Source: Apostichopus japonicus (Eukaryota; Echinodermata; Holothuroidea; Aspidochirotida; Stichopodidae). From it: 64,000 bases of DNA. The notes beneath the pieces were generated by a model that ran no database searches, was not told the DNA's origin, and saw nothing but the letters and a program-made list of their open reading frames with translations. Both the position numbers and the translations under genes were made by a program. Positions 1-13,200 of this stretch are shown here, piece after piece. Where the stretch lies: assembly GCF_037975245.1 (NCBI RefSeq), contig NC_092577.1:13819013-13883012 (forward strand), written 5' to 3'. Numbering within the stretch: the first letter of the stretch is position 1; each line of letters begins with the position of its first letter.

Positions 1-3000
1 TAAGGAACAAAGTACAATATCTGTAACCGGAACAAGTCCAACATTGACTTCACATGAAACTACATCAGTATCTGAAACAAGTCCAATATCCACTCCAGGA
101 CCTTCATCTACATCTGGAACATCAGTATCTTCAATTTCTAAGGAACCAAGTACAACATCTGTTACCCGAACAAGTCCTACAGTGACCTCACATGAAACAA
201 CATCAGTATCTGAAACAAGTCCGGTATCCACTCCAGGACCTTCATCTACATCTGGATCATCAGTATCAGGCACTTCTGTTTCTAAGGAACAAAGTACAAC
301 ATCTGTAACCGGTACAAGTCCTACAGTGACCTCACATGAAACTACATCAGTATCTGAAATAAGTCCGGTATCCACTCCAGGACCTTCATCTACATCTGGA
401 ACATCAGTATCAGGCACGTCTGTTTCTGCGGAACCAAGTACAATATCTGCAACCGGAACAAGTCCTACAGTGACTTCACATGAAACTACATCAGTATCTG
501 AAACAAGTCCAGAATCCACTCCAGGACCTTCATCTACATCTGGAACATCAGTATCAGGCACTTCAGTTTCTAAGGAACCAAGTACAACATCAGTAACTGG
601 TACAAGTCCTACAGTGACTTCACATGAAACTACATCAGTATCTGAAACAAGTCCCGAATCTACTCCAGGACCTTCATCTACATCTGGAGCATCAGTATCA
701 GGCACTTCTGTTTCTAAGGAACAAAGTACAACATCTGTAACCGGAACAAGTCCTACAGTGACTTCACATGAAACTACATCAGTATCTGAAACAAGTCCCC
801 AATCCACTCCAGGACCTTCATCTACATCTGGAGCATCAGTATCAGGCACTTCTGTTTCTAAGGAACCAAGTACAACATATGTAACCCGAACAAGTCCTAC
901 AGTGACCTCACATGAAACAACATCAGTATCTGAAACAAGTCCGGTATCCACTCCAGGACCTTCATCTACATCTGGATCATCAGTATCAGGCACTTCTGTT
1001 TCTAAGGAACAAAGTACAACATCTGTAACCGGTACAAGTCCTACAGTGACCTCACATGAAACTACATCAGTATCTGAAATAAGTCCGGTATCTACTCCAG
1101 GACCTTCATCTACATCTGGAACATCACTATCAGGCACGTCTGTTTCTGCGGAACCAAGTACAATATCTGTTACCGGTACAAGTCCTACAGTGACTTCACA
1201 TGAAACTACATCAGTATCTGAAACAAGTCCCGAATCCACTCCAGGACCTTCATCTACATCTGGAACATCAGTATCAGGCACTTCTGTTTCTAAGGAACCA
1301 AGTACAACATCTGTAACCCGAACAAGTCCTACAGTGACCTCACATGAAACAACATCAGTATCTGAAACAAGTCCCCAATCCACTCCAGGACCTTCATCTA
1401 CATCTGGAGCATCAGTATCAGGCACTTCTGTTTCTAAGGAACCAAGTACAACATCAGTATCTGGTACAAGTCCAACATTGACTTCACATGAAACTACATC
1501 AGTATCTGAAACAAGTCCAATATCCACTCCAGGACCTTCATCTACATCTGGAACATCAGTATCTTCAGTTTCTAAGGAACCAAGTACAACATCTGTAACC
1601 CGAACAAGTCCTACAGTGACCTCACATGAAACAACATCAGTATCTGAAACAAGTCCGGTATCCACTCCAGGACCTTCATCTACATCTGGATCATCAGTAT
1701 CAGGCACTTCTGTTTCTAAGGAACAAAGTACAACATCTGTAACCGGTACAAGTCCTACAGTGACCTCACATGAAACTACATCAGTATCTGAAATAAGTCC
1801 GGTATCCACTCCAGGACCTTCATCTACATCTGGAACATCACTATCAGGCACGTCTGTTTCTGCGGAACCAAGTACAATATCTGTAACCAGAACAAGTCCT
1901 ACAGTGACTTCACATGAAACTACATCAGTATCTGAAACAAGTCCAGAATCCACTCCAGGACCTTCATCTACATCTGGAACATCAGTATCAGGCACTTCAG
2001 TTTCTAAGGAACCAAGTACAACATCAGTAACTGGTACAAGTCCTACAGCGACTTCACATGAAACTACATCAATATCTGAAACAAGTCCAGAATCCACTCC
2101 AGGACCTTCATCTACATCTGGAGCATCAGTATCAGGCACTTCTGTTTCTAAGGAACAAAGTACAATATCTGTAACCGGAACAAGTCCAACATTGACTTCA
2201 CATGAAACTACATCAGTATCTGAAACAAGTCCAATATCCACTCCAGGACCTTCATCTACATCTGGAACATCAGTATCTTCAATTTCTAAGGAACCAAGTA
2301 CAACATCTGTTACCCGAACAAGTCCTACAGTGACCTCACATGAAACAACATCAGTATCTGAAACAAGTCCGGTATCCACTCCAGGACCTTCATCTACATC
2401 TGGATCATCAGTATCAGGCACTTCTGTTTCTAAGGAACAAAGTACAACATCTGTAACCGGTACAAGTCCTACAGTGACCTCACATGAAACTACATCAGTA
2501 TCTGAAATAAGTCCGGTATCCACTCCAGGACCTTCATCTACATCTGGAACATCAGTATCAGGCACGTCTGTTTCTGCGGAACCAAGTACAATATCTGCAA
2601 CCGGAACAAGTCCTACAGTGACTTCACATGAAACTACATCAGTATCTGAAACAAGTCCAGAATCCACTCCAGGACCTTCATCTACATCTGGAACATCAGT
2701 ATCAGGCACTTCAGTTTCTAAGGAACCAAGTACAACATCAGTAACTGGTACAAGTCCTACAGTGACTTCACATGAAACTACATCAGTATCTGAAACAAGT
2801 CCCGAATCTACTCCAGGACCTTCATCTACATCTGGAGCATCAGTATCAGGCACTTCTGTTTCTAAGGAACAAAGTACAACATCTGTAACCGGAACAAGTC
2901 CTACAGTGACTTCACATGAAACTACATCAGTATCTGAAACAAGTCCCCACTCCACTCCAGGACCTTCATCTACATCTGGAGCATCAGTATCAGGCACTTC

Positions 3001-4297
3001 TGTTTCTAAGGAACCAAGTACAACATATGTAACCCGAACAAGTCCTACAGTGACCTCACATGAAACAACATCAGTATCTGAAACAAGTCCGGTATCCACT
3101 CCAGGACCTTCATCTACATCTGGATCATCAGTATCAGGCACTTCTGTTTCTAAGGAACAAAGTACAACATCTGTAACCGGTACAAGTCCTACAGTGACCT
3201 CACATGAAACTACATCAGTATCTGAAATAAGTCCGGTATCCACTCCAGGACCTTCATCTACATCTGGAACATCACTATCAGGCACGTCTGTTTCTGCGGA
3301 ACCAAGTACAATATCTGTTACCGGTACAAGTCCTACAGTGACTTCACATGAAACTACATCAGTATCTGAAACAAGTCCCGAATCCACTCCAGGACCTTCA
3401 TCTACATCTGGAACATCAGTATCAGGCACTTCTGTTTCTAAGGAACCAAGTACAACATCTGTAACCCGAACAAGTCCTACAGTGACCTCACATGAAACAA
3501 CATCAGTATCTGAAACAAGTCCGGTATCCACTCCAGGACCTTCATCTACATCTGGATCATCAGTATCAGGCACTTCAGTTTCTAAGGAACAAAGTACAAC
3601 ATCTGTAACCGGTACAAGTCCTACAGTGACCTCATATGAAACTACATCAGTATCTGAAATAAGTCCGGTATCCACTCCAGGACCTTCATCTACATCTGGA
3701 ACATCAGTATCAGGCACGTCTGTTTCTGCGGAACCAAGCACAATATCCGTAACCGGAACAAGTCCTACAGTGACTTCACATGAAACTACATCAGTATCTG
3801 AACCAAGTCCAGAATCCACTCCAGGACCTTCATCTACATCTGGAACATCAGTATCAGGCACTTCAGTTTCTAAGGAACCAAGTACAACATCAGTAACTGG
3901 TACAAGTCCTACAGTGACTTCACATGAAACTACATCAGTATCTGAAACAAGTCCCCAATCCACTCCAGGACCTTCATCTACATCTGGAGCATCAGTATCA
4001 GGCACTTCTGTTTCTAAGGAACCAAGCACAACATCTGTAACCGGTACAAGTCCTACAGTGACTTCACATGAAACTACATCAGTATCTGAAACAAGTCTCA
4101 AATCCACTCCAGGACCTTCATCTACATCTGGAACATCAGTATCGGGCACTTCTGTTTCTAAGGAACAAAGTACAACATCTGTAAGCGGTACAAGTTCTAC
4201 ACTGACTTCACATGAAACTACATCATTATCTGAAACAAGTCCAGAATCCACTCCAGGACCTTCATCTACATCTGAAACTTCAGTATCACATACTTCA
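1..4297 (+). repeat. 48-residue (144-bp) coding repeat array 1
   Basis: About 30 tandem units of 144 bp lie here. Some units are 138 bp because two codons of the SVSGTSVSK segment are missing (SVSSVSK or SVSSISK). Variation between units sits at a few positions: the residue after SETSP (V, E, I, Q, K or H), KEP against KEQ or AEP, and VTG against VTR. Units are nearly identical at synonymous sites, which points to recent homogenisation. The array continues upstream of the window. Confidence 0.9.
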
Positions 4298-7200
4298 ATA
4301 TCACTGTCATCAACGTCTACTTCTGTAAGTGTTACAAGCACCTCTCAAACTTCAGAAAGAACAACTTCGACAGTATCAGAGGAACAAACTACATTGAAGC
4401 CTACTGTAACTAGTGTTAAGATTTCAACCATTGGATCAAGCAGCGAAAGAACAGGAAGTGTTACACCATCTACATTTACAGAGTTTAGCTCAACAATCAA
4501 CCAAACACCATCAACACCGGAGTCCACTACTTCATCGACTGATGAAGGTACCACACCTGTTGTCATTGTTACTGGAAGTGTTAGTCAAACAACTCAAGAA
4601 GGTAGTACTCCAACACAACCAACCGTTACACCCAGTCTCACGTCAAGCTCTCCTTTAACAACCACTTCTGCTCTAACAGTTGGTACTACCCTTCCAGTCA
4701 CAGTAATTTCATCAGTTGAAACTTCTACACCAGTTCCTGAAGTATCAACTTCAGTTATAACACCTTCAAGTAGTCTTGTTACAACTCCACCTGAAATTTC
4801 AACTATCTTTTCAAGTGTGGGTACACCAGCAACACCTGTAAGTTCTACAGTAACAGGCCATACTGATGAAACAGTACCTAATACAACAGGCATTACACCC
4901 AGTACAAGTACAGGTATAGTATCTTCAGCAGGACCCACAAGTACAACAATAAGTACATCCTCAAAGAGTGTATCAACTCCATTGTCGACCTCTGCCACAA
5001 ATGTTCCAACAACAAGTAAAGTATCCACCTCATTTTCAACTGTTACAATAGCAAGTAGTGACACCCCAATATCAACAACAAGTACACTAACAACAGTAAC
5101 TCATGCTTCTGTTCCTACACATATACACACAACTGAAACTACAACAACTGAGGAATGTGAAACAACAACACTACCATCGGTTACCCCATCTACCATTAGT
5201 GAAAGCAGTACATCAACAAATACTCCTTTTACACCCAGTTCAACCATCAGTACTATTTCAAATACACCACCTGTCACAATATCTACAAAAGATACGACAC
5301 CTAAGGGAACAAGTCCATCCATTCTACCAACGGAGACAGTACCAACAACTTTCAGCACACGAACACCACAAGAAGGAACTACACCAATCACACCTATATC
5401 ACAGAAACTAAGCACTACATCTATCACAACTGAAACTACAACAACTGAGGAATGTGAAACAACGACATTACCATCGGTTACCCCGTCTACTATTCATGAA
5501 AGCAGTACATCAACAAATACTCCTTTTACTCCTAGTTCAACCATCGTTACTATTTCAAATACACCACCTGTCACAATTTCTACAAAAGATACGACACCTA
5601 AGGGAACAAGTCCATCCATTCTACCAACGGAGACAGCACCAACAACTTTCAGCACAAGAACACCACAAGAAAGAACTACACCAATCACACCTATATCACA
5701 GCAACCAAGCACTACATCTATCACTCAAACAAAACCTACAGAAACATCAGAAACGACTACATCAGTATCTGAAACAAGCCCAGAATCCACTCCGGGGCCT
5801 TCATCTACATCTAGAACATCAGTATCAGGCACTTCTGTTTCTAAGGAATCAAGTACAACATCTGTAACCGGTACAAGTCTTACAGCGACTTCACATGAAA
5901 CTACATCAGTATCTGAAACAAGTCCCGAATCCACTCCAGGACCTTCATCTACATCTGGAACTTCAGTAACAGGCACTTCTATTTCTAAGGAATCAAGTAC
6001 AACATTTGTAACTGGTACAAGTCCTACAGTGACTTCACATGAAACTACATCAGTATCTGAAACAAGTCCCGAATCCACTCCAGGACCTTCATCTACATCT
6101 GGAACATCAGTATCAGGCACTTCTGTTTCTAAAGAACAAAGTACAACATCTGTAACCCGTACAAGTCCAACAGTGACTTCACATGAAACTACATCACTAT
6201 CTGAAACAAGTCCTGAATCCACTCCAGGATTTCCCTCTACATCTGGAACATCAGTATCAGGCATTTCTTTTTCTAAAGAACAAAGTACAACATCTGTTAC
6301 CGGTACAAGTCCAACAGTGACTTCACATGAAACTACATCAGTATCTGAAACAAGGCCCAAATCCACTCCAAAACCTTCATCTACATCTGGAACATCAGTA
6401 ACAGGCACTTCTGTTTCTAAGGAACCAAGTACATCATCTGTAACCGGTACAAGTCTTACAGTGACTTCACATAAAACTACATCAGTATCTGAAACAAGTC
6501 CTGAATCCACTCCAGGATTTCCCTCTACATCTGGAACATCAGTATCAGGCATTTCTGTTTCTAAAGAACAAAGTACAACATCTGTTACCGGTACAAGTCC
6601 AACAGTGACTTCACATGAAACTACATCAGTATCTGAAACTAGTCCTGAATCTACTCCAGGATTTCCCTCTACATCTGGAACATCAGTATCAGGCATTTCT
6701 GTTTCTAAAGAACAAAGTACAACATCTGTAACAGGTACAAGTCCTACAGTGACTTCACATGAAACAACATCAGTATCTGAAACAAGTCCCGAATCCATTC
6801 CAGGACCTTCATCTACATCTGGAACTTCAGTAACAGGCACTTCTGTTTCTAAGGAACCAAGTACATCATCTGTAACCGGTACAAGTCCTACAGGGACTTC
6901 ACATGAAACTACATCAGTATCTGAAACAAGTCCTGAATCCACTCCAGGACCTTCATCTACATCTGGAACTTCAGTATCAGGCACTTATGTATTTAAAGAA
7001 TCGAGCACAACATCTGTAACTGGTACAAGTCCTACTGTGACTTCACATGAAACTACATCAGTTTCTGAAACAAGTCCCAAATCCACTCCAGGATTTTCAT
7101 CTACATCTGGAACATCAGTATCAGGCACTTCTGTTTCTAAGGAACCAAGTACAACATCTGTAACCGGTACAAGTCCTACAGTGACTTCACATGAAACTAC

Positions 7201-10200
7201 ATCACTCTCTGAAACAAGTCCAGAATACACTTCAGGGTTTTCATCTACATCTGGAACATCAGTATCAGGTACTTCTGTTTCTAAGGAACCAAGTACAACA
7301 TCTGTAACCGATACAAGTCCAACAGTGACTTCACATGAATCTACATCAGTATCTGAAACAAGTCCTGAATCCACTTCAGGACTTTCATCTGGAATATCAG
7401 TATCAGGCACCTCTGTTTCTAAGGAACCCAGCACAACATCTGTAACTGTTACAAGTCCTACAGAGACTTCACATGAAACTACATCAGTATCTGAAACAAG
7501 TCCCGAATCCACTCAAGGACCTTCATCTACATCTGGAACTTCAGTATCAGGCACTTCTGTTTCTAAGGAACCAAGTACAACATCTGTAACAGGAACAAGT
7601 CCTAAAGTGACTTTACATGAAACTACATCAGTATCTGAAACAAGTCCTGAATCCACTCCAGGATCTTCATCTACGTCAGGAACTTCGGTATCAGGCACTT
7701 CTGTTTCTAAGGAACCAAGTACAACACCTGTAACTGGTACAAGTCCTACGATTACTTCACATGAAACTACATCAGTATCTGAAACTAGTCCTGAATCCAC
7801 TCCAGGATTTCCCTCTACATCTGGAACATCAGTATCAGGCATTTCTGTTTCTAAAGAACAAAGTACAACATCTGTAACCGGTACAAGTCCTACAGTGACT
7901 TCACATGAAACTACATCAGTATCTGAAACAAGTCCCGAATCCACTCCAGGACCTTCATCTACATCTGGAACATCAGTATCAGGCACTTCTGTTTCTAAAG
8001 AACAAAGTACAACATCTGTAACCCATACAAGTCCAACAGTGACTTCACATGAAACTACATCAGTATCTGAAACAAGTCCCAAATCCACTCCAGGATTTTC
8101 ATCTACATCTGGAACATCAGTATCAGGCACTTCTGTTTCTAAGGAACCAAGTACAACATCTGTAACCGGTACAAGTCCTACAGTGACTTCACATGAAACT
8201 ACATCACTCTCTGAAACAAGTCCAGAATACACTTCAGGGTTTTCATCTACATCTGGAACATCAGTATCAGGTACTTCTGTTTCTAAGGAACCAAGTACAA
8301 CATCTGTTACCGATACAAGTCCAACAGTGACTTCACATGAATCTACATCAGTATCTGAAACAAGTCCCGAATCCACTTCAGGACTTTCATCTGGAACATC
8401 AGTATCAGGCACCTCTGTTTCTAAGGAACCCAGCACAACATCTGTAACTGTTACAAGTCCTACAGAGACTTCACATGAAACTACATCAGTATCTGAAACA
8501 AGTCCCGAATCCACTCAAGGACCTTCATCTACATCTGGAACTTCAGTGTCAGGCACTTCTGTTTCTAAGGAACCAAGTACAACATCTGTAACAGGAACAA
8601 GTCCTAAAGTGACTTTACATGAAACTACATCAGTATCTGAAACAAGTCCACAATCCACTCCAGGATCTTCATCTACGTCAGGAACTTCGGTATCAGGCAC
8701 TTCTGTTTCTAAGGAACCAAGTACAACACCTGTAACTGGTACAAGTCCTACGATTACTTCACATGAAACTACATCAGTATCTGAAACAAGTCCAGAATAT
8801 TCTCCAGGATCTTCATCTGGAACATCAGTATCAGGCACTTCAGTTTCTAAGGAACCAAGTACAACATCAGTTACTGGTACAAGTCCAACATTGACTTCAC
8901 ATGAAACTACATCAGTATCTGAAACAAGACCGGTATCCACTCCAGGACCTTCATCTACATCTGGAACTTCAGTAACAGGCACTTCTGTTTCTAAGGAACC
9001 AAGCACAACATCAGTAACTGGTACAAGTCCAACATTGACTTCACATGAAACTACATCAGTATCTGAAACAAGTCCTGTATCCATTCCAGGACCTTCATCT
9101 ACATCTGGAACTTCAATATCAGGCACTTCTGTTTCTAAGGAACCAAGTACAACATCTGTAACCGGAACAAGTCCTACAGTGACTTCACATGAAACTACAT
9201 CAGTATCTGAAACAAGTCCCGAATCCACTCCAGGACCTTCATCTACATCTGGAACTACAGTATCAGGCACTTCTATTTCTAAGGAACCAAGCACAACATC
9301 TGTAACCGGGACAAGTCCAACAGTGACTTCACATGAAACTACATCAGTATCTGAAACAAGTCCGGAATCCACTCCAGGACCTTCATCTACATCTGGAATA
9401 TCAGTATCAGGCACTTCTGTTTCTAAGGAACTAAGTACAACATCTGTAACTGGAACAAGTCCAACATTGATTTCACATGAAACTACATCAGTATCTGAAA
9501 CAAGTCCAATATCCACTCCAGGACCTTCATCTACATCTGGAACATCAGTATCTTCAGTTTCTAAGGAACCAAGTACAACATCTGTTACCGGTACAAGTCC
9601 TACAGTGACTTCACATGAAACTACATCAGTATCTGAAACAAGTCCCGAATCCACTCCAGGACCTTCATCTACATCTGGAACATCAGTATCTTCAGTTTCT
9701 AAGGAACCAAGTACAACATCTGTTACCGGTACAAGTCCTACAGTGACTTCACATGAAACTACATCAGTATCTGAAACAAGTCCCGAATCCACTCCAGGAC
9801 CTTCATCTACATCTGGAGCATCAGTATCAGGCACTTCTGTTTCTAAGGAACAAAGTACAATATCTGTAACCGGAACAAGTCCTACATTGACTTCACATGA
9901 AACTACATCAGTATCTGAAACAAGTCCAATATCCACTCCAGGACCTTCATCTACATCTGGAACATCAGTATCTTCAGTTTCTAAGGAACCAAGTACAACA
10001 TCTGTAACCCGAACAAGTCCTACAGTGACCTCACATGAAACAACATCAGTATCTGAAACAAGTCCGGTATCCACTCCAGGACCTTCATCTACATCTGGAT
10101 CATCAGTATCAGGCACTTCTGTTTCTAAGGAACAAAGTACAACATCTGTTACCGGTACAAGTCCTACAGTGACTTCACATGAAACTGCATCAGTATCTGA

Positions 10201-13200
10201 AACAAGTCTCGAATCCACTCCAGGACCTTCATCTACATTTGGAACATCAGTATCAGGCACTTCTGTTTCTAAGGAACCAAGTACAACATCTGTAACCCAA
10301 ACAAGTCCAACAGTGACTTCACATGAAACTACATCAATACCTGAAACAAGTCCCGAATCCACTCCAGGACCTTCATCTACATCTGGAGCATCAGTATCAG
10401 GCACTTCTGTTTCTAAGGAACAAAGTACAACATCTGTAACCCGAACAAGTCCTACAGTGACCTCACATGAAACAACATCAGTATCTGAAACAAGTCCGGT
10501 ATCCACTCCAGGACCTTCATCTACATCTGGATCATCAGTATCAGGCACTTCTGTTTCTAAGGAACAAAGTACAACATCTGTTACCGGTACAAGTCCTACA
10601 GTGACTTCACATGAAACTACATCAGTATCTGAAACAAGTCCCGAATCCACTCCAGGACCTTCATCTACATCTGGAACATCAGTATCAGGCACTTCTGTTT
10701 CTAAGGAACCAAGTACAACATCTGTAACCCGAACAAGTCCTACAGTGACCTCACATGAAACAACATCAGTATCTGAAACAAGTCCGGTATCCACTCCAGG
10801 ACCTTCATCTACATCTGGATCATCAGTATCAGGCACTTCTGTTTCTAAGGAACAAAGTACAACATCTGTAACCGGTAAAAGTCCTACAGTGACCTCACAT
10901 CAAACTACATCAGTATCTGAAATAAGTCCGGTATCCACTCCAGGACCTTCATCTACATCTGGAACATCAGTATCAGGCACGTCTGTTTCTGCGGAACCAA
11001 GCACAATATCTGTAACCGGAACAAGTCCTACAGTGACTTCACATGAAACTACATCAGTATCTGAAACAAGTCCAGAATCCACTCCAGGACCTTCATCTAC
11101 ATCTGGAACATCAGTATCAGGCACTTCAGTTTCTAAGGAACAAAGTACAACATCTGTAACCGGTAAAAGTCCTACAGTGACCTCACATCAAACTACATCA
11201 GTATCTGAAATAAGTCCGGTATCCACTCCAGGACCTTCATCTACATTTGGAACATCAGTATCAGGCACTTCTGTTTCTAAGGAACCAAGTACAACATCTG
11301 TAACCCAAACTAGTCCAACAGTGACTTCACATGAAACTACATCAATACCTGAAACAAGTCCCGAATCCACTCCAGGACCTTCATCTACATCTGGAGCATC
11401 AGTATCAGGCACTTCTGTTTCTAAGGAACCAAGCACAACATCTGTAACCGGTACAAGTCCTACAGTGACTTCACATGAAACTACATCAGTATCTGAAACA
11501 AGTCTCAAATCCACTCCAGGACCTTCATCTACATCTGGAACATCAGTATCGGGCACTTCTGTTTCTAAGGAACAAAGTACAACATCTGTAAGCGGTACAA
11601 GTTCTACACTGACTTCACATGAAACTACATCATTATCTGAAACAAGTCCAGAATCCACTCCAGGACCTTCATCTACATCTGAAACTTCAGTATCACATAC
11701 TTCAATATCACTGTCATCAACGTCTACTTCTGTAAGTGTTACAAGCACCTCTCAAACTTCAGAAAGAACAACTTCGACAGTATCAGAGGAACAAACTACA
11801 TTGAAGCCTACTGTAACTAGTGTTAAGATTTCAACCATTGGATCAAGCAGCGAAAGAACAGGAAGTGTTACACCATCTACATTTACAGAGTTTAGCTCAA
11901 CAATCAACCAAACACCATCAACACCGGAGTCCACTACTTCATCGACTGATGAAGGTACCACACCTGTTGTCATTGTTACTGGAAGTGTTAGTCAAACAAC
12001 TCAAGAAGGTAGTACTCCAACACAACCAACCGTTACACCCAGTCTCACGTCAAGCTCTCCTTTAACAACCACTTCTGCTCTAACAGTTGGTACTACCCTT
12101 CCAGTCACAGTAATTTCATCAGTTGAAACTTCTACACCAGTTCCTGAAGTATCAACTTCAGTTATAACACCTTCAAGTAGTCTTGTTACAACTCCACCTG
12201 AAATTTCAACTATCTTTTCAAGTGTGGGTACACCAGCAACACCTGTAAGTTCTACAGTAACAGGCCATACTGATGAAACAGTACCTAATACAACAGGCAT
12301 TACACCCAGTACAAGTACAGGTATAGTATCTTCAGCAGGACCCACAAGTACAACAATAAGTACATCCTCAAAGAGTGTATCAACTCCATTGTCGACCTCT
12401 GCCACAAATGTTCCAACAACAAGTAAAGTATCCACCTCATTTTCAACTGTTACAATAGCAAGTAGTGACACCCCAATATCAACAACAAGTACACTAACAA
12501 CAGTAACTCATGCTTCTGTTCCTACACATATACACACAACTGAAACTACAACAACTGAGGAATGTGAAACAACAACACTACCATCGGTTACCCCATCTAC
12601 CATTAGTGAAAGCAGTACATCAACAAATACTCCTTTTACACCCAGTTCAACCATCAGTACTATTTCAAATACACCACCTGTCACAATATCTACAAAAGAT
12701 ACGACACCTAAGGGAACAAGTCCATCCATTCTACCAACGGAGACAGTACCAACAACTTTCAGCACACGAACACCACAAGAAGGAACTACACCAATCACAC
12801 CTATATCACAGAAACTAAGCACTACATCTATCACAACTGAAACTACAACAACTGAGGAATGTGAAACAACGACATTACCATCGGTTACCCCGTCTACTAT
12901 TCATGAAAGCAGTACATCAACAAATACTCCTTTTACTCCTAGTTCAACCATCGTTACTATTTCAAATACACCACCTGTCACAATTTCTACAAAAGATACG
13001 ACACCTAAGGGAACAAGTCCATCCATTCTACCAACGGAGACAGCACCAACAACTTTCAGCACAAGAACACCACAAGAAAGAACTACACCAATCACACCTA
13101 TATCACAGCAACCAAGCACTACATCTATCACTCAAACAAAACCTACAGAAACATCAGAAACGACTACATCAGTATCTGAAACAAGTCCAGAATCCACTCC

